Position numbers and translations under genes: made by a program | NCBI RefSeq assembly: GCF_030283205.1 | Contig: NZ_JASNWF010000012.1 | Coordinates: forward strand, 1-64,000 | DNA from: Actinomadura opuntiae | Lineage (GTDB): Bacteria > Actinomycetota > Actinomycetes > Streptosporangiales > Streptosporangiaceae | DNA length: 64,000 nt | Direction: 5' to 3' | Part shown: positions 10,322-18,616 of the stretch, one piece after another | Layout of the letters: each line of letters starts with the position of its first letter | Position numbering within the stretch: position 1 is the stretch's first letter | The notes under the pieces: generated by a model | What the model saw: the letters and a program-made list of their open reading frames with translations, nothing else | The model's database searches: none | Told to the model about the DNA's origin: nothing

Positions 10322-12463
10322 TCAGCGAGCCAGGGCGGTCTTGAGGTACTCGACCTGGATGAGGAGGAGGTTCTCGGCGACCACCTCTTGCGGGGTCATG
10401 TGGGTGACGCCCGACAGGGGGAGGACGGTGTGCGGGCGGCCGGCGGCCAGCAGCGCCGACGACAGCCGCAGCGTGTGCGCGGCGACCACGTTGTCGTCGG
10501 CGAGCCCGTGGATGATCATCAGCGGGCGCTTCAGCTCGCCGGCCATCTCGATCAGCGAGTTGGCGGCGTAGGACTCCGGCTCCTCCTCGGGGTGGCCGAG
10601 GTAGCGCTCGGTGTAGTGGGTGTCGTACAGCCGCCAGTCGGTGACCGGCGCGCCCGCGATGCCCGCGTGGAACACGTCCGGGCGGCGCAGCACCGCCAGC
10701 GCCGCCAGCCAGCCGCCGAACGACCAGCCGCGGATGCCGACCCGGTCCAGGTCGAGCGCCGCCGGATGCACCCGCGCCGCCTCGATCAGCGCGGTGATCT
10801 GGTCCTCCAGCACCGGCTCGACGAAGTCGCCGCGGACCGCGCGGTCCCAGACCGGGCCGCGGCCCGGCGTGCCCCGGCCGTCCGCGATCACCACGGCGAA
10901 GCCCTGGTCGGCGAGCCACTGCGCCTCGCAGTACGCCCGCTGGACGGCCAGCACCCGCTGCGCGTGCGGGCCGCCGTAGGGGTCCATCAGGACGGGCAGG
11001 CGCCCGTCGCCGGGCTTCCACCCGGTCGGCAGCACCACCGCGGTGCGGATCTCCCGGTCCCCGGCGCGCAGCAGCTCCACCCGCGGTGTGATCACCGGCG
11101 TCTCGGCGAGCGACGCGACCGGGTGGATGCCGGACGGCTCGCGCACCTCGACCTCGGTGCCTGGCCGGTCCAGCCGCGACCCCGTGACCACGGTCACACC
11201 GGCCGCGCGGACCCCGCCGAACACGCCCTGCCCCTCGGTCAGCCGGACGATGTCGCCTGATCCCGCACTTCGGGCGGCAGCCCCGGGGGTCTGGGGGTCC
11301 GCCCCCAGAGAATGCGCTGCGTCGTAGGAGTAGAGGTGGACCTCGGTGGGCTCCTCCGAGGCCGTGAACAGGATCGACTCGCCCTCCACCCCGAGGATCG
11401 AGCGGATCTGCAGGCCGCCCGGTGTGACCGGCTTCCCGCCGATCGTGATGCGGCGCGTGTCGGTCTCGCGGTCCTCGGTGACCCACACCAGCTCGCCCGT
11501 CCCGGTGTGCGCGGGCAGGCCCGGCACGATGTCGGTCCACACCGGGTCGTGCTCGTTGTGCACCAGCGACGTCTCCCCGTTGGACGGGTCGACCCGCAGC
11601 ACCCGCTGGGACCGCTGGTCGCGCGGCTGCACGACGATCAGCAGGCCGTGCCGGTCCCAGGACGCGGTGACGACGTAGGGGAACGTGCCGCGGTCCCACG
11701 CGACGCCGAGCCGGCCGCCGTCCACCTTCAGCAGCACCAGCGACACCAGCGCGTTCGGCGTCCCGGCCGCCGGATAGGCGATCTCGGCGGGGGTCCGGTC
11801 GGGGTTGGCGGGGTCGGCGATGTGCCAGCGCTGCACGGGCGTCTCGTCCACCCGCGCGACCAGCAGCGTCCCGCCGTCCGGCGACCACCAGTGGCCGCGC
11901 ATCCGGCCCATCTCCTCGGCCGCGACGAACTCGGCCAGGCCGTAGGAGACCTGCTCGGACTCCGGCTGGACGAGCGCCCGGTCGTCCGAGCCGTCCATCT
12001 CGATCACCCGCAGCGTCCGGCCGGACACGTAGGCGACGCGGCGGCCCGCCGGGTCGGGGCGCGGGTCGAACACCGGCGCCTGCGCGGGCAGCTCCCTGAC
12101 CTGCCCGGTGCCGAGGTCGGCGACGTGGAGCCGGCCGCCGAGGGTGAACACGGCCTGCCGCATCTCCCGGTCGGTGGCGTAGCCGACGATGCCGCCGGCC
12201 TGCTCGCGGGCGCGCTCGCGGCGGGCCCGCTCCGCGGCGGGCAGGTTCTCCTCGCCGGGCACGTCCAGCGCGGCCGGGTCGGCGACGAGGCGCTCCTCGC
12301 CGGTGCCGGTGTCGAGCGTCCACAGGCAGGTCACCGGATCGTCGCCCGCCCTGGTGCGCAGGAAGATCACGCGCGTCCCGTCCGGCGCGATCTGGAAGGC
12401 GCGCGGGACGCCGAGGGTGAAACGGCGGGTGCGGGCGCTCTGCCGCGGATAGCTGATGCTCAT
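10322..12463 (-). CDS. S9 family serine peptidase (dipeptidyl-peptidase IV-like)
   Basis: A 713-residue prolyl-oligopeptidase-clan enzyme without a signal peptide, so probably cytoplasmic. The N-terminal part (about 40-440) is a DPP IV-type beta-propeller that filters peptide substrates. The C-terminal alpha/beta-hydrolase domain has the nucleophile in GIRGWSFGGW (Ser about 581), the acid in HGLADDN (Asp about 656-657) and the base in GVTHMT (His about 688). Such enzymes clip dipeptides, usually after Pro, from peptide N-termini. Within the propeller, 11282-11311 encodes a Pro/Ala/Gly loop that is a copy of a dispersed GC-rich palindrome. It stands alone, with its start 162 nt or more from the divergent kinase gene. 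Confidence 0.9.
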   Translation of the reverse strand: MSISYPRQSARTRRFTLGVPRAFQIAPDGTRVIFLRTRAGDDPVTCLWTLDTGTGEERLVADPAALDVPGEENLPAAERARRERAREQAGGIVGYATDREMRQAVFTLGGRLHVADLGTGQVRELPAQAPVFDPRPDPAGRRVAYVSGRTLRVIEMDGSDDRALVQPESEQVSYGLAEFVAAEEMGRMRGHWWSPDGGTLLVARVDETPVQRWHIADPANPDRTPAEIAYPAAGTPNALVSLVLLKVDGGRLGVAWDRGTFPYVVTASWDRHGLLIVVQPRDQRSQRVLRVDPSNGETSLVHNEHDPVWTDIVPGLPAHTGTGELVWVTEDRETDTRRITIGGKPVTPGGLQIRSILGVEGESILFTASEEPTEVHLYSYDAAHSLGADPQTPGAAARSAGSGDIVRLTEGQGVFGGVRAAGVTVVTGSRLDRPGTEVEVREPSGIHPVASLAETPVITPRVELLRAGDREIRTAVVLPTGWKPGDGRLPVLMDPYGGPHAQRVLAVQRAYCEAQWLADQGFAVVIADGRGTPGRGPVWDRAVRGDFVEPVLEDQITALIEAARVHPAALDLDRVGIRGWSFGGWLAALAVLRRPDVFHAGIAGAPVTDWRLYDTHYTERYLGHPEEEPESYAANSLIEMAGELKRPLMIIHGLADDNVVAAHTLRLSSALLAAGRPHTVLPLSGVTHMTPQEVVAENLLLIQVEYLKTALAR
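11282..11311. repeat. GC-rich palindromic repeat, copy B, inside the S9 peptidase gene
   Basis: GGGGGTCTGGGGG-TCCG-CCCCCAGAGA closely matches the reverse complement of 1571-1600, with G-runs and C-runs one base shorter. Here it is read through as coding sequence, giving LGADPQTPG in the peptidase, probably a surface loop of the propeller. The loop-hairpin second half found in copies A and C is absent. Confidence 0.5.
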
Positions 12464-12642
12464 GGCATCCGAGTCTGCCAGCCCGCGAGCCTGTCCGAAC
12501 GGCGGCGCGGCGCCGGTGCCTGCCCCTATGATTCCGGGCGGTCGTCGCGGCCGGGGAACGGCCGGTGGCCGTGCCCCCGCTCGCGTAAGCTCAGGACTTC
12601 CCCAAGCACATTTGTTCCTCGCGGGCGTTGAAGGAGTGGTCC

Positions 12643-14097
12643 ATGCCGGAGCTGCAGCCGGGCGATCCCCGGCGGCTGGGCTCGTACGAGATCGTCGAGA
12701 GGCTCGGCGAAGGCGGCCAGGGGGTCGTCTACGCGGGCGTCGACGCCTCGGGTAACAGGGCCGCCATCAAGCTGCTGCGCACCGATCTGGCCGGCGACGC
12801 CGGCGCGCGCAACCGGTTCGTCCGCGAGGCGCAGGCCGCCAAGCAGGTGGCCCGCTTCTGCACCGCGCAGGTGCTGGAGGCCGACGTCGCGGGCGACCAG
12901 CCCTACATCGCCAGCGAGTACGTGCCGGGCCCGTCGCTGTACAAGCAGGTCACCGAGACCGGACCGATCACCGGCGCGGCGCTGGACCGGCTGGCGATCG
13001 GCACCGCGACCGCGCTGGTGGCGATCCACCAGGCCGGGATCGTGCACCGCGACTTCAAGCCGCACAACGTCATCATGGCGCCGGACGGCCCCCGGGTGAT
13101 CGACTTCGGCATCGCGCGGGCGCTGGACACCGGCCAGACCAACGCCACCAAGGCGATCGGCACCCCGTCCTACATGGCCCCCGAGCAGGTGGCGGGCGCG
13201 ACCCTCACCGAGGCCGTGGACGTGTGGGCGTGGGCGACGACCATGGTGTTCGCGGCGACCGGGCACCCGCCGTTCGGCGACGACACCGTGGTCGCGGTGA
13301 TCAACCGGGTGATGAACGAGCCGCCGTACCTGGAGGGCGTGCCCGCCGACCTGCACCGGCTGGTCGCGGCGTGCCTGGTCAAGGAGCCCGAGCGGCGGCC
13401 GACCGCGCAGCAGCTGATGATGGCGCTGATCGGCAGCGGCCCGGGCGGCGCCGGCCAGACCCGGATGGACGACCCCAACCAGGCGACCACGATGCTCGCC
13501 GAGGGCTCCACGCTGGCCGCCGGCGCGGGCGCGGCCGCGGCGTTCGGCGCCGCGCAGGGCGGGCCTCCCGGCGGGCGGACGCAGCGGGTCTCGCCCGCGG
13601 CCTACACCGGCACGCTGCCGCCCGCCCAGCAGCCGCCGTACCAGGGCGGCCGGCACACCGGCTACGACGACTTCGGGCCGGAGCGCCGGTCCAAGTGGCC
13701 GATCGTCGCGGCGGTCGCGGCGATCGCCGTCCTCGCGCTGGTCGTCGGCCTGTACATGGCGAACCGGGGCAACAACGAGTCCCCGAACCCGGGGACGTCC
13801 CCGACGGTCACCGACTCCGCGACGACCTCCGACAGCCCGACCGACGAGGAGCCCACGGCGACCGAGCCGACGCGCCCCCGCACGCACCTGCCCACGAAGG
13901 TGCCGACGCGCGTCCCGACGAGCGAGGCCCCGACCAGGGAGACCCCGACCAGCGAGGCGCCCACCAGCGAGACGCCGCCCTCGCACTCGCCGACGACGAA
14001 CCCGACGAACACCGCGGGCGGCGGTGATGGCGGCGGCGGTGACGGCGGTGGTGGCGGCGGCACCGGTGCCGGTGGCGGCGGCGGAGGGAACGACTGA
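12643..14097 (+). CDS. Transmembrane Ser/Thr protein kinase
   Basis: A 484-residue PknB-like (Hanks-type) kinase. The kinase domain spans about residues 10-270, with Gly loop LGEGGQGVVYAG, ATP-binding Lys in AAIKLL, catalytic loop HRDFKPHN, DFG in VIDFGIAR and MAPEQ. After a flexible linker comes one membrane helix (about 351-373). The extracellular tail is rich in Thr/Pro/Ser with repeated TSEAPT-type units and ends in a long glycine stretch. It has no PASTA domains, so the sensed ligand is unknown. ATG 12643 has AAGGAG 7 nt upstream; TTG 12628 is in frame but lacks a ribosome site. A strong hairpin follows the stop. Confidence 0.92.
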   Translation: MPELQPGDPRRLGSYEIVERLGEGGQGVVYAGVDASGNRAAIKLLRTDLAGDAGARNRFVREAQAAKQVARFCTAQVLEADVAGDQPYIASEYVPGPSLYKQVTETGPITGAALDRLAIGTATALVAIHQAGIVHRDFKPHNVIMAPDGPRVIDFGIARALDTGQTNATKAIGTPSYMAPEQVAGATLTEAVDVWAWATTMVFAATGHPPFGDDTVVAVINRVMNEPPYLEGVPADLHRLVAACLVKEPERRPTAQQLMMALIGSGPGGAGQTRMDDPNQATTMLAEGSTLAAGAGAAAAFGAAQGGPPGGRTQRVSPAAYTGTLPPAQQPPYQGGRHTGYDDFGPERRSKWPIVAAVAAIAVLALVVGLYMANRGNNESPNPGTSPTVTDSATTSDSPTDEEPTATEPTRPRTHLPTKVPTRVPTSEAPTRETPTSEAPTSETPPSHSPTTNPTNTAGGGDGGGGDGGGGGGTGAGGGGGGND

Positions 14098-14111
14098 CGG
14101 CCCGCCCGCCG

Positions 14112-14152
14112 GGCTCCCCGGGCAGGGCGGTCATCGCCGTGCCCGGGGAGCC
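14112..14152 (+). terminator. Hairpin after the kinase gene
   Basis: Perfect 13-bp arms GGCTCCCCGGGCA (14112-14124) and TGCCCGGGGAGCC (14140-14152). The loop can pair further (GGCG with CGCC). There is no T-run, as is usual in high-GC actinomycetes. It separates the kinase from mshB. Confidence 0.6.
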
Positions 14153-14169
14153 TGAGTAGGCTCGTGACC

Positions 14170-15069
14170 ATGAAGGAGCCGCGGATCCTGTTCGTCCACG
14201 CCCATCCGGACGACGAGTCCATCGGGACCGGGGCGACCATGGCCAAGTACGCCGCCGAGGGCGCCCACGTCTGTCTCGTCACCTGCACGCTGGGCGAGGA
14301 GGGCGAAGTCATCCCCGAAGAGCTGCGCCACCTGGCCTCCGACAAGGAGGACCGCCTCGGCGAGTACCGGATCGGGGAGATGGCGGCCGCGGCCGCGGCG
14401 CTCGGCGTGCGCGACCACCGCTACCTCGGCGGCCCCGGCCGGTGGCGCGACTCGGGCATGATGGGCACCGCCACCAACGACGATCCGCGCTGCTTCTGGC
14501 GGGCCGACGTCGACGAGGCGGCCGGCGAGCTCGCGACGATCATCCGGGAGGTCCGGCCGCACGTGATCGTCACCTACGACGAGCGCGGCAACTACGGGCA
14601 CCCCGACCACATCCAGGCGCACCGCGTCGCCTGGCGGGCGTTCGAGCTCGCCGCCGACCCGGCGTTCACCCGCGGCGGCGAGCCGTGGCGGGCCGCGAAG
14701 TTCTACGCCTACGCCACCCCGCGCACCGTCCTGGCGCGGGCGATCGCGGTGATGCGCGAGGCCAAGCTGCCGTTCGCGCGGGTCGCCGGGCTGGACGAGC
14801 TGGGCTCCGGAGTGCCGGACGGGCAGGTCACCACGGTCGTGGACGCCCGCGCGCACCTGCCCGCGAAACTGGCCGCGCTGCGCGCGCACCGCACCCAGAT
14901 CACGGTGGCGCCCGAGGAGGCCGGGCCGTTCTTCGCGCTGTCGAACAACCTCGGCCAGCAGGCGTTCGGCACCGAGTACTTCATCCTGCAGGCGGGCGAG
15001 CTCGGCCCGGTCGGCCCCGGCCGCCGCGAGACCGACCTGTTCGCCGGGCTGCGCGACGCCGGCGCCTGA
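14170..15069 (+). CDS. mshB: N-acetylglucosaminyl-inositol deacetylase of mycothiol synthesis
   Basis: A 299-residue zinc-dependent LmbE/PIG-L deacetylase. It removes the acetyl group from GlcNAc-inositol, the second committed step of mycothiol biosynthesis in the cytoplasm. The zinc and catalytic motif HAHPDDES is at the N-terminus (about residues 9-16) and the third zinc histidine is in GHPDHIQAHR (about 143). DERGNYGHPDH and the length match MshB rather than the amidase Mca. ATG 14170 is 7 nt after TAGGCT (14157-14162), a leaderless arrangement; GTG 14164 is in frame. A membrane protein gene follows, as in many actinomycetes. Confidence 0.92.
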   Translation: MKEPRILFVHAHPDDESIGTGATMAKYAAEGAHVCLVTCTLGEEGEVIPEELRHLASDKEDRLGEYRIGEMAAAAAALGVRDHRYLGGPGRWRDSGMMGTATNDDPRCFWRADVDEAAGELATIIREVRPHVIVTYDERGNYGHPDHIQAHRVAWRAFELAADPAFTRGGEPWRAAKFYAYATPRTVLARAIAVMREAKLPFARVAGLDELGSGVPDGQVTTVVDARAHLPAKLAALRAHRTQITVAPEEAGPFFALSNNLGQQAFGTEYFILQAGELGPVGPGRRETDLFAGLRDAGA

Positions 15070-15090
15070 TTCGCTCGCTACGCTGAGGGC

Positions 15091-15594
15091 GTGGACGAGG
15101 ACGACGAGGCCAGGGTGAGCCTGGCCAAGGACGGCCCCGCCGCCGGCGCGGCGGGCGGCGCGTCCGCGGCCGGCACGGCCGGGCCCGCGGAGGGGCCGCT
15201 GGAGTCCCTGGTGACGGGCGCGGCGTACGCGGCGCTCGGCCTGCTCGGCGGCGTCCTCGGCCTGGTCGGCTCGTACGCCCAGCAGTGGACGGCCGGGGAC
15301 GTGCCGGTCACCTCCGTCGCGCTGGTGCTGCTGGTGTACGCCGTCGTCCGGCTGGCCGGCTGGGGGATGGGCGGCAAGATCGGCGCCGCGGTGCCGGCGG
15401 TGGTGTGGGGCGTCGTGGTGATAGTGATGTCCATGCAGCGGTCGGAGGGCGACCTGGTCGTTCCGGGAACGCTGGCGGGGTATGTGTACATCGTCGGCGG
15501 CATGGTGGCCGCGGGGATCGCGGTGGCGCGGGTCCCGTCGCCCGGCCCGCCCGGGCAGTGGCTCACCGGGAGGGCGGCGCGTACCCGCGGGTAG
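15091..15594 (+). CDS. Small four-helix membrane protein downstream of mshB
   Basis: A 167-residue protein with an acidic then Ala/Gly-rich N-terminus (about 1-40) and four predicted membrane helices (roughly 45-65, 75-95, 100-112 and 130-150), ending in a basic tail. It matches in layout the DUF6113-type proteins encoded beside mshB in streptomycetes; the function is unknown. GTG 15091 follows TACGCT (15079-15084) by 6 nt, so it may have its own leaderless promoter although only 21 nt separate it from mshB. Confidence 0.75.
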   Translation: MDEDDEARVSLAKDGPAAGAAGGASAAGTAGPAEGPLESLVTGAAYAALGLLGGVLGLVGSYAQQWTAGDVPVTSVALVLLVYAVVRLAGWGMGGKIGAAVPAVVWGVVVIVMSMQRSEGDLVVPGTLAGYVYIVGGMVAAGIAVARVPSPGPPGQWLTGRAARTRG

Positions 15595-15618
15595 GGAGCT
15601 CGGTAGGGTGTGCGCCTT

Positions 15619-16128
15619 GTGAACGGCGACCAAGCGGACCCCGGGGTGGATCCCGGCCTCTTCCGGCGGGTGGTGGGCAGGTTCGCGACGGGCGTCGCGA
15701 TCGTGACGAGCGTGGTGGACGGCACCGACCACGCGATGACGGTGAACGCGTTCGCCTCGGTCTCGCTGGACCCGCTGCTGGTGATGTTCTGCCCCGAGAA
15801 GATCGCGCGGTTCCACGACCTCGCGCTCGACGCCGGCGAGTGGGCGGTGTCGGTGCTCGCCGAGGAGATGCGGGACGCCTCGCAGTGGTTCGCCACCCGC
15901 GGCCGCATGCTGGACGGCCAGCTGCAGGGCTGGGACCACGTCCGCGGTCCCGTCACCGGCGCCGCGATCTTCAAGAACGCCGTCGCCGCACTCGAATGCC
16001 GCACCCACGCCGTGCACGATGCCGGCGACCACAGCATCGTCGTCGGCGAGGTCCTCAGCCTCGACGTCCCGTCCCCCGACGCCCGCCCCCTCATCTACTA
16101 CGAGGGCGACTACCACGGGCTGTGTTAG
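15619..16128 (+). CDS. Flavin reductase family protein
   Basis: A 169-residue member of the flavin reductase-like, FMN-binding split-barrel family, which supplies reduced flavin to monooxygenases. Typical segments are FRRVVGRFATGVAIVTS near the N-terminus, AMTVNAFASVSLDPLLV (flavin phosphate-binding region) and DHSIVVGEVLSLDV near the end. No partner oxygenase is adjacent. GTG 15619 is 9 nt after TAGGGT (15604-15609). GTG 15610 is also in frame but abuts that hexamer and is less likely if the hexamer is the promoter. The composite palindrome after it is shared with the convergent MFS gene. Confidence 0.85.
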   Translation: MNGDQADPGVDPGLFRRVVGRFATGVAIVTSVVDGTDHAMTVNAFASVSLDPLLVMFCPEKIARFHDLALDAGEWAVSVLAEEMRDASQWFATRGRMLDGQLQGWDHVRGPVTGAAIFKNAVAALECRTHAVHDAGDHSIVVGEVLSLDVPSPDARPLIYYEGDYHGLC

Positions 16129-16130
16129 CC

Positions 16131-16214
16131 CAGGGGGCGACCCCCTGGAGCCCCCGTCACGACGGACGAGGCGTTTCACGCTCCGCTGGCGCTCCGCGTG
16201 AAACGCCTCGTCCG
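16131..16214. repeat. Composite GC-rich palindromic repeat, copy C (bidirectional terminator)
   Basis: The first part is a G-run/C-run palindrome (GGGGG-CGA-CCCCC) with a trailing C-run at 16133-16155. The second is a perfect 18-bp hairpin with arms at 16163-16180 and 16197-16214 (CGGACGAGG... pairing with ...CCTCGTCCG). The 16-nt loop contains CTCC-GCTGGCGCTC, the core also seen in copy A at 1571-1651. It lies between convergent genes, so termination in both directions is likely. Confidence 0.65.
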
Positions 16215-16234
16215 CCCGTGGCCGGTGGCCGGGG

Positions 16235-17851
16235 TCAGGTGTTCGCTGTGGCGGGGGCGGGGTCGGTCTGGCCGGGGGCGGGGGTGGAGCGGTAGCCCTT
16301 GACGCCGAGGCAGGCGGCGGCGCTGGCCAGGATGACGACGATCGGCAGGATCATCGTCGGCTTCATGGCGTGCACGAAGCCGTGCGTGAAGACCTGCCCG
16401 GCGACCTGCTGGACCTGGTGCACCACGCTCTGCGGGACGTTCGGCGGCAGCTTCTGCTGGGTGCCGGTCTGGCCCGCGCCGACCTCCAGGCCGCCCTTGG
16501 CGGCGCCGGCGAAGCCCTTGACGAAGCCGGGCCGCACGTCCGGCGGGAGCGCCGCCGCGCGGGTCGCGGCCTCGTCCTTGAGGGAGGAGGCGAGCTGGTT
16601 CTGCAGGACGGCGCCGACGGCGGCGCTGCCCAGCACCGAGCCGATCTGCCGGACGGTGTTGTTCACCCCGGACGCGGCGCCGGCCAGCCGGGGCGGCACG
16701 TGCCGGGTCGCCTCGGTGGCCATCGGCGCGAACACCCCGCCGATGCCGAACCCGGCGACGACGAGCGCGGGGATGAACGCGGTCCAGCCCGTCCCGACCT
16801 CGGCGACCAGCACCAGCCACAGCATGCCGATCGCGTAGAGGGTGAGGCCGCCCATCAGGATGAACTTGCCGCCGATGCGGTCCGACAGCTTGCCGGCGAC
16901 CGGCGCGAGGAACATCGACACGACCGAGGACGGCGCCATCACGAGGCCGGCCTTGAGGGCGCTGAAGCCCAGCACGGACTGCATGTAGATCGTCATCGGC
17001 AGGAACATGCCGATCATGCCAATCGACACGGCGGCGCCGACGAAGTTGAGGATCGTGAAGTTGCGGTCGCGGAACAGCGAGAACGGCACCAGCGGCTCGC
17101 GGTCCTGCTGCGTCCGCTGGTAGAGGTAGAAGATCACGAAGAGCCCGAGGCCGGCCGCGATGAGGCCCCAGATGCCCTCGTTCCACTCGTACTTCTGGCC
17201 CTCGGTCAGCGCGAACGTCAGGCAGAACAGCCCGGCGGAGGCGAGCGCGACTCCGGCGATGTCGAAGCGGTGCTTCACGGTGGGGATGTGGGCGGGCAGG
17301 ATCGGCACGGCCATCGCCAGCACGAGGACGCCGATCGGCAGGTTCACGAAGAAGATCCACCGCCAGTCGAGGGTGGTCACCAGCAGGCCGCCGATGGTCG
17401 GGCCGGCGATGGTGGACACGCCCGCGACGGCGCCCCAGACGCCGAGCGCGGTGCCGCGCCGCTCCGCCGGGAACACGCTGATGATCATCGACATGGTCTG
17501 CGGCATCAGCAGCGCGGCGCCGAGACCCTGCACGGCGCGGGCCGCGATCAGCTGGGCCGGGTCCTGGGAGATCCCGCACGCCAGGCTGGACAGGGTGAAC
17601 AGCGCGACGCCGGCGATGAACAGGTTCTTCTTGCCCCACAGGTCGCCGAGCCGGCCGGCGGTGATGAGCAGCACGGCCAGCACCAGGATGTAGGCGTTGA
17701 CCACCCACAGCACCTCGTCCAGCGAGGCGTCCAGCTTGTCGATCATGCTCGGGATCGCGATGTTCACGATCGTCAGGTCGAGCAGCGTCATGAAGAAACC
17801 CAGGGAGAGCGTTAGCAGGATCGCCCACGGGTTCCCGCGCCATTTGCTCAT
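16235..17851 (-). CDS. DHA2-family (EmrB/QacA-like) MFS drug exporter
   Basis: A 538-residue major facilitator with 14 predicted helices. Motif D1-like MTLLDLTIVNIAIP in helix 1, motif A GRLGDLWGKKN after helix 2 and a motif C-type GPTIGGLLV region mark proton-driven drug/H+ antiporters. The loop between the last two helices (about 440-500) is long and polar. Its start overlaps the stop of the PadR regulator gene by 4 nt (ATGA, 17848-17851), so the two are co-translated and the pump is almost certainly under that regulator. The exported compound is unknown. Confidence 0.9.
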   Translation of the reverse strand: MSKWRGNPWAILLTLSLGFFMTLLDLTIVNIAIPSMIDKLDASLDEVLWVVNAYILVLAVLLITAGRLGDLWGKKNLFIAGVALFTLSSLACGISQDPAQLIAARAVQGLGAALLMPQTMSMIISVFPAERRGTALGVWGAVAGVSTIAGPTIGGLLVTTLDWRWIFFVNLPIGVLVLAMAVPILPAHIPTVKHRFDIAGVALASAGLFCLTFALTEGQKYEWNEGIWGLIAAGLGLFVIFYLYQRTQQDREPLVPFSLFRDRNFTILNFVGAAVSIGMIGMFLPMTIYMQSVLGFSALKAGLVMAPSSVVSMFLAPVAGKLSDRIGGKFILMGGLTLYAIGMLWLVLVAEVGTGWTAFIPALVVAGFGIGGVFAPMATEATRHVPPRLAGAASGVNNTVRQIGSVLGSAAVGAVLQNQLASSLKDEAATRAAALPPDVRPGFVKGFAGAAKGGLEVGAGQTGTQQKLPPNVPQSVVHQVQQVAGQVFTHGFVHAMKPTMILPIVVILASAAACLGVKGYRSTPAPGQTDPAPATANT

Positions 17852-18495
17852 GGTGCCCCCTTGTCGATGCGGGTGTGATAGTCGGTGCAGTGTTCGTGCT
17901 GGTCGGGCGAGTGGCAGGAGGTCACGCCCGCCTCGCCGGACCAGGTGAGCCGCCCGGACTCCAGGTCGTCGGCCAGGCTCTGGACGAACTCCAGCTCGCC
18001 GCGGAACCGGGCGATCGACCATTCCTGGTCGAGCAGCTTGTAGCGCTCCAGCCCCCGCTTGCGGAGCGAGACGTTGGCCGCCTGGTTCCCGACGAGCAGC
18101 GCCTCCAGCGCGATGGCCCGGGTCCGCAGCTGCCGGGCGACCTCGGCCTCGGGCAGCAGGTTGACGAACGCCAGCCCGGTGCCGAACAGCGGGAACTCCT
18201 CGACGGGCTTGGCCAGCAGCTCGGCGAGCCGGATGTGCGCGGCGTCGCGCCCGGCGCTGGTGACCGCGTAGACGGTGCGCTCGGGCCGGCGGCCCTCGCG
18301 GCTGGTCTCCAGCGGCTCGATCAGCCCGGCGGACGCCAGCCGCTCCACCGAGTGGTACAGCGAACCATGCGTGATCTTGACGGCCTGGTCGTAGGCGTGG
18401 TCGCGGATGCGCTGCTGCATCTCGTACGGGTGCATGGGCCCGTCGCACAGCATGCGCAGCACGGTCAGCGCGAGCGGTGTGAGGGGTCGGGACAT
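17848..18495 (-). CDS. PadR family transcriptional regulator
   Basis: A 215-residue PadR-like repressor. The N-terminal winged helix (about 1-80) has the family pattern LTVLRMLCDGPMHPYEM and ITHGSLYHSVERLASAGLI. The C-terminal part (about 90-180) is the helical Vir-type dimerisation domain. The last 25 residues are polar with Cys and His and may be disordered or bind metal. It is the first gene of a two-gene operon with the DHA2 pump. An 8-bp inverted repeat at 18520-18541, 25 bp upstream of the ATG, is its probable operator, giving autorepression relieved by a drug. Confidence 0.9.
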   Translation of the reverse strand: MSRPLTPLALTVLRMLCDGPMHPYEMQQRIRDHAYDQAVKITHGSLYHSVERLASAGLIEPLETSREGRRPERTVYAVTSAGRDAAHIRLAELLAKPVEEFPLFGTGLAFVNLLPEAEVARQLRTRAIALEALLVGNQAANVSLRKRGLERYKLLDQEWSIARFRGELEFVQSLADDLESGRLTWSGEAGVTSCHSPDQHEHCTDYHTRIDKGAP

Positions 18496-18519
18496 GGAGC
18501 GACCTTCTTGGTCGAAGCC

Positions 18520-18541
18520 GATTAGTCCGCTTAGACTAATC
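18520..18541. promoter_or_regulatory. Probable PadR operator
   Basis: Perfect inverted repeat GATTAGTC-N6-GACTAATC. It is AT-rich against a very GC-rich background and 25 bp upstream of the PadR start, where it would overlap the promoter of the PadR-MFS operon. Confidence 0.65.
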
Positions 18542-18616
18542 CATCCAGACCTCGGTCGTCATATTCTTTTGATGCCCGACTTATCCGTACAGGTCACACC
18601 GGGGACGGGCCGGACC

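Noticed and set aside
13900..14100. Repeats in the kinase tail as a separate repeat locus
   Set aside because: They are in-frame TSEAPT and glycine codon runs, explained by the extracellular tail of the kinase.
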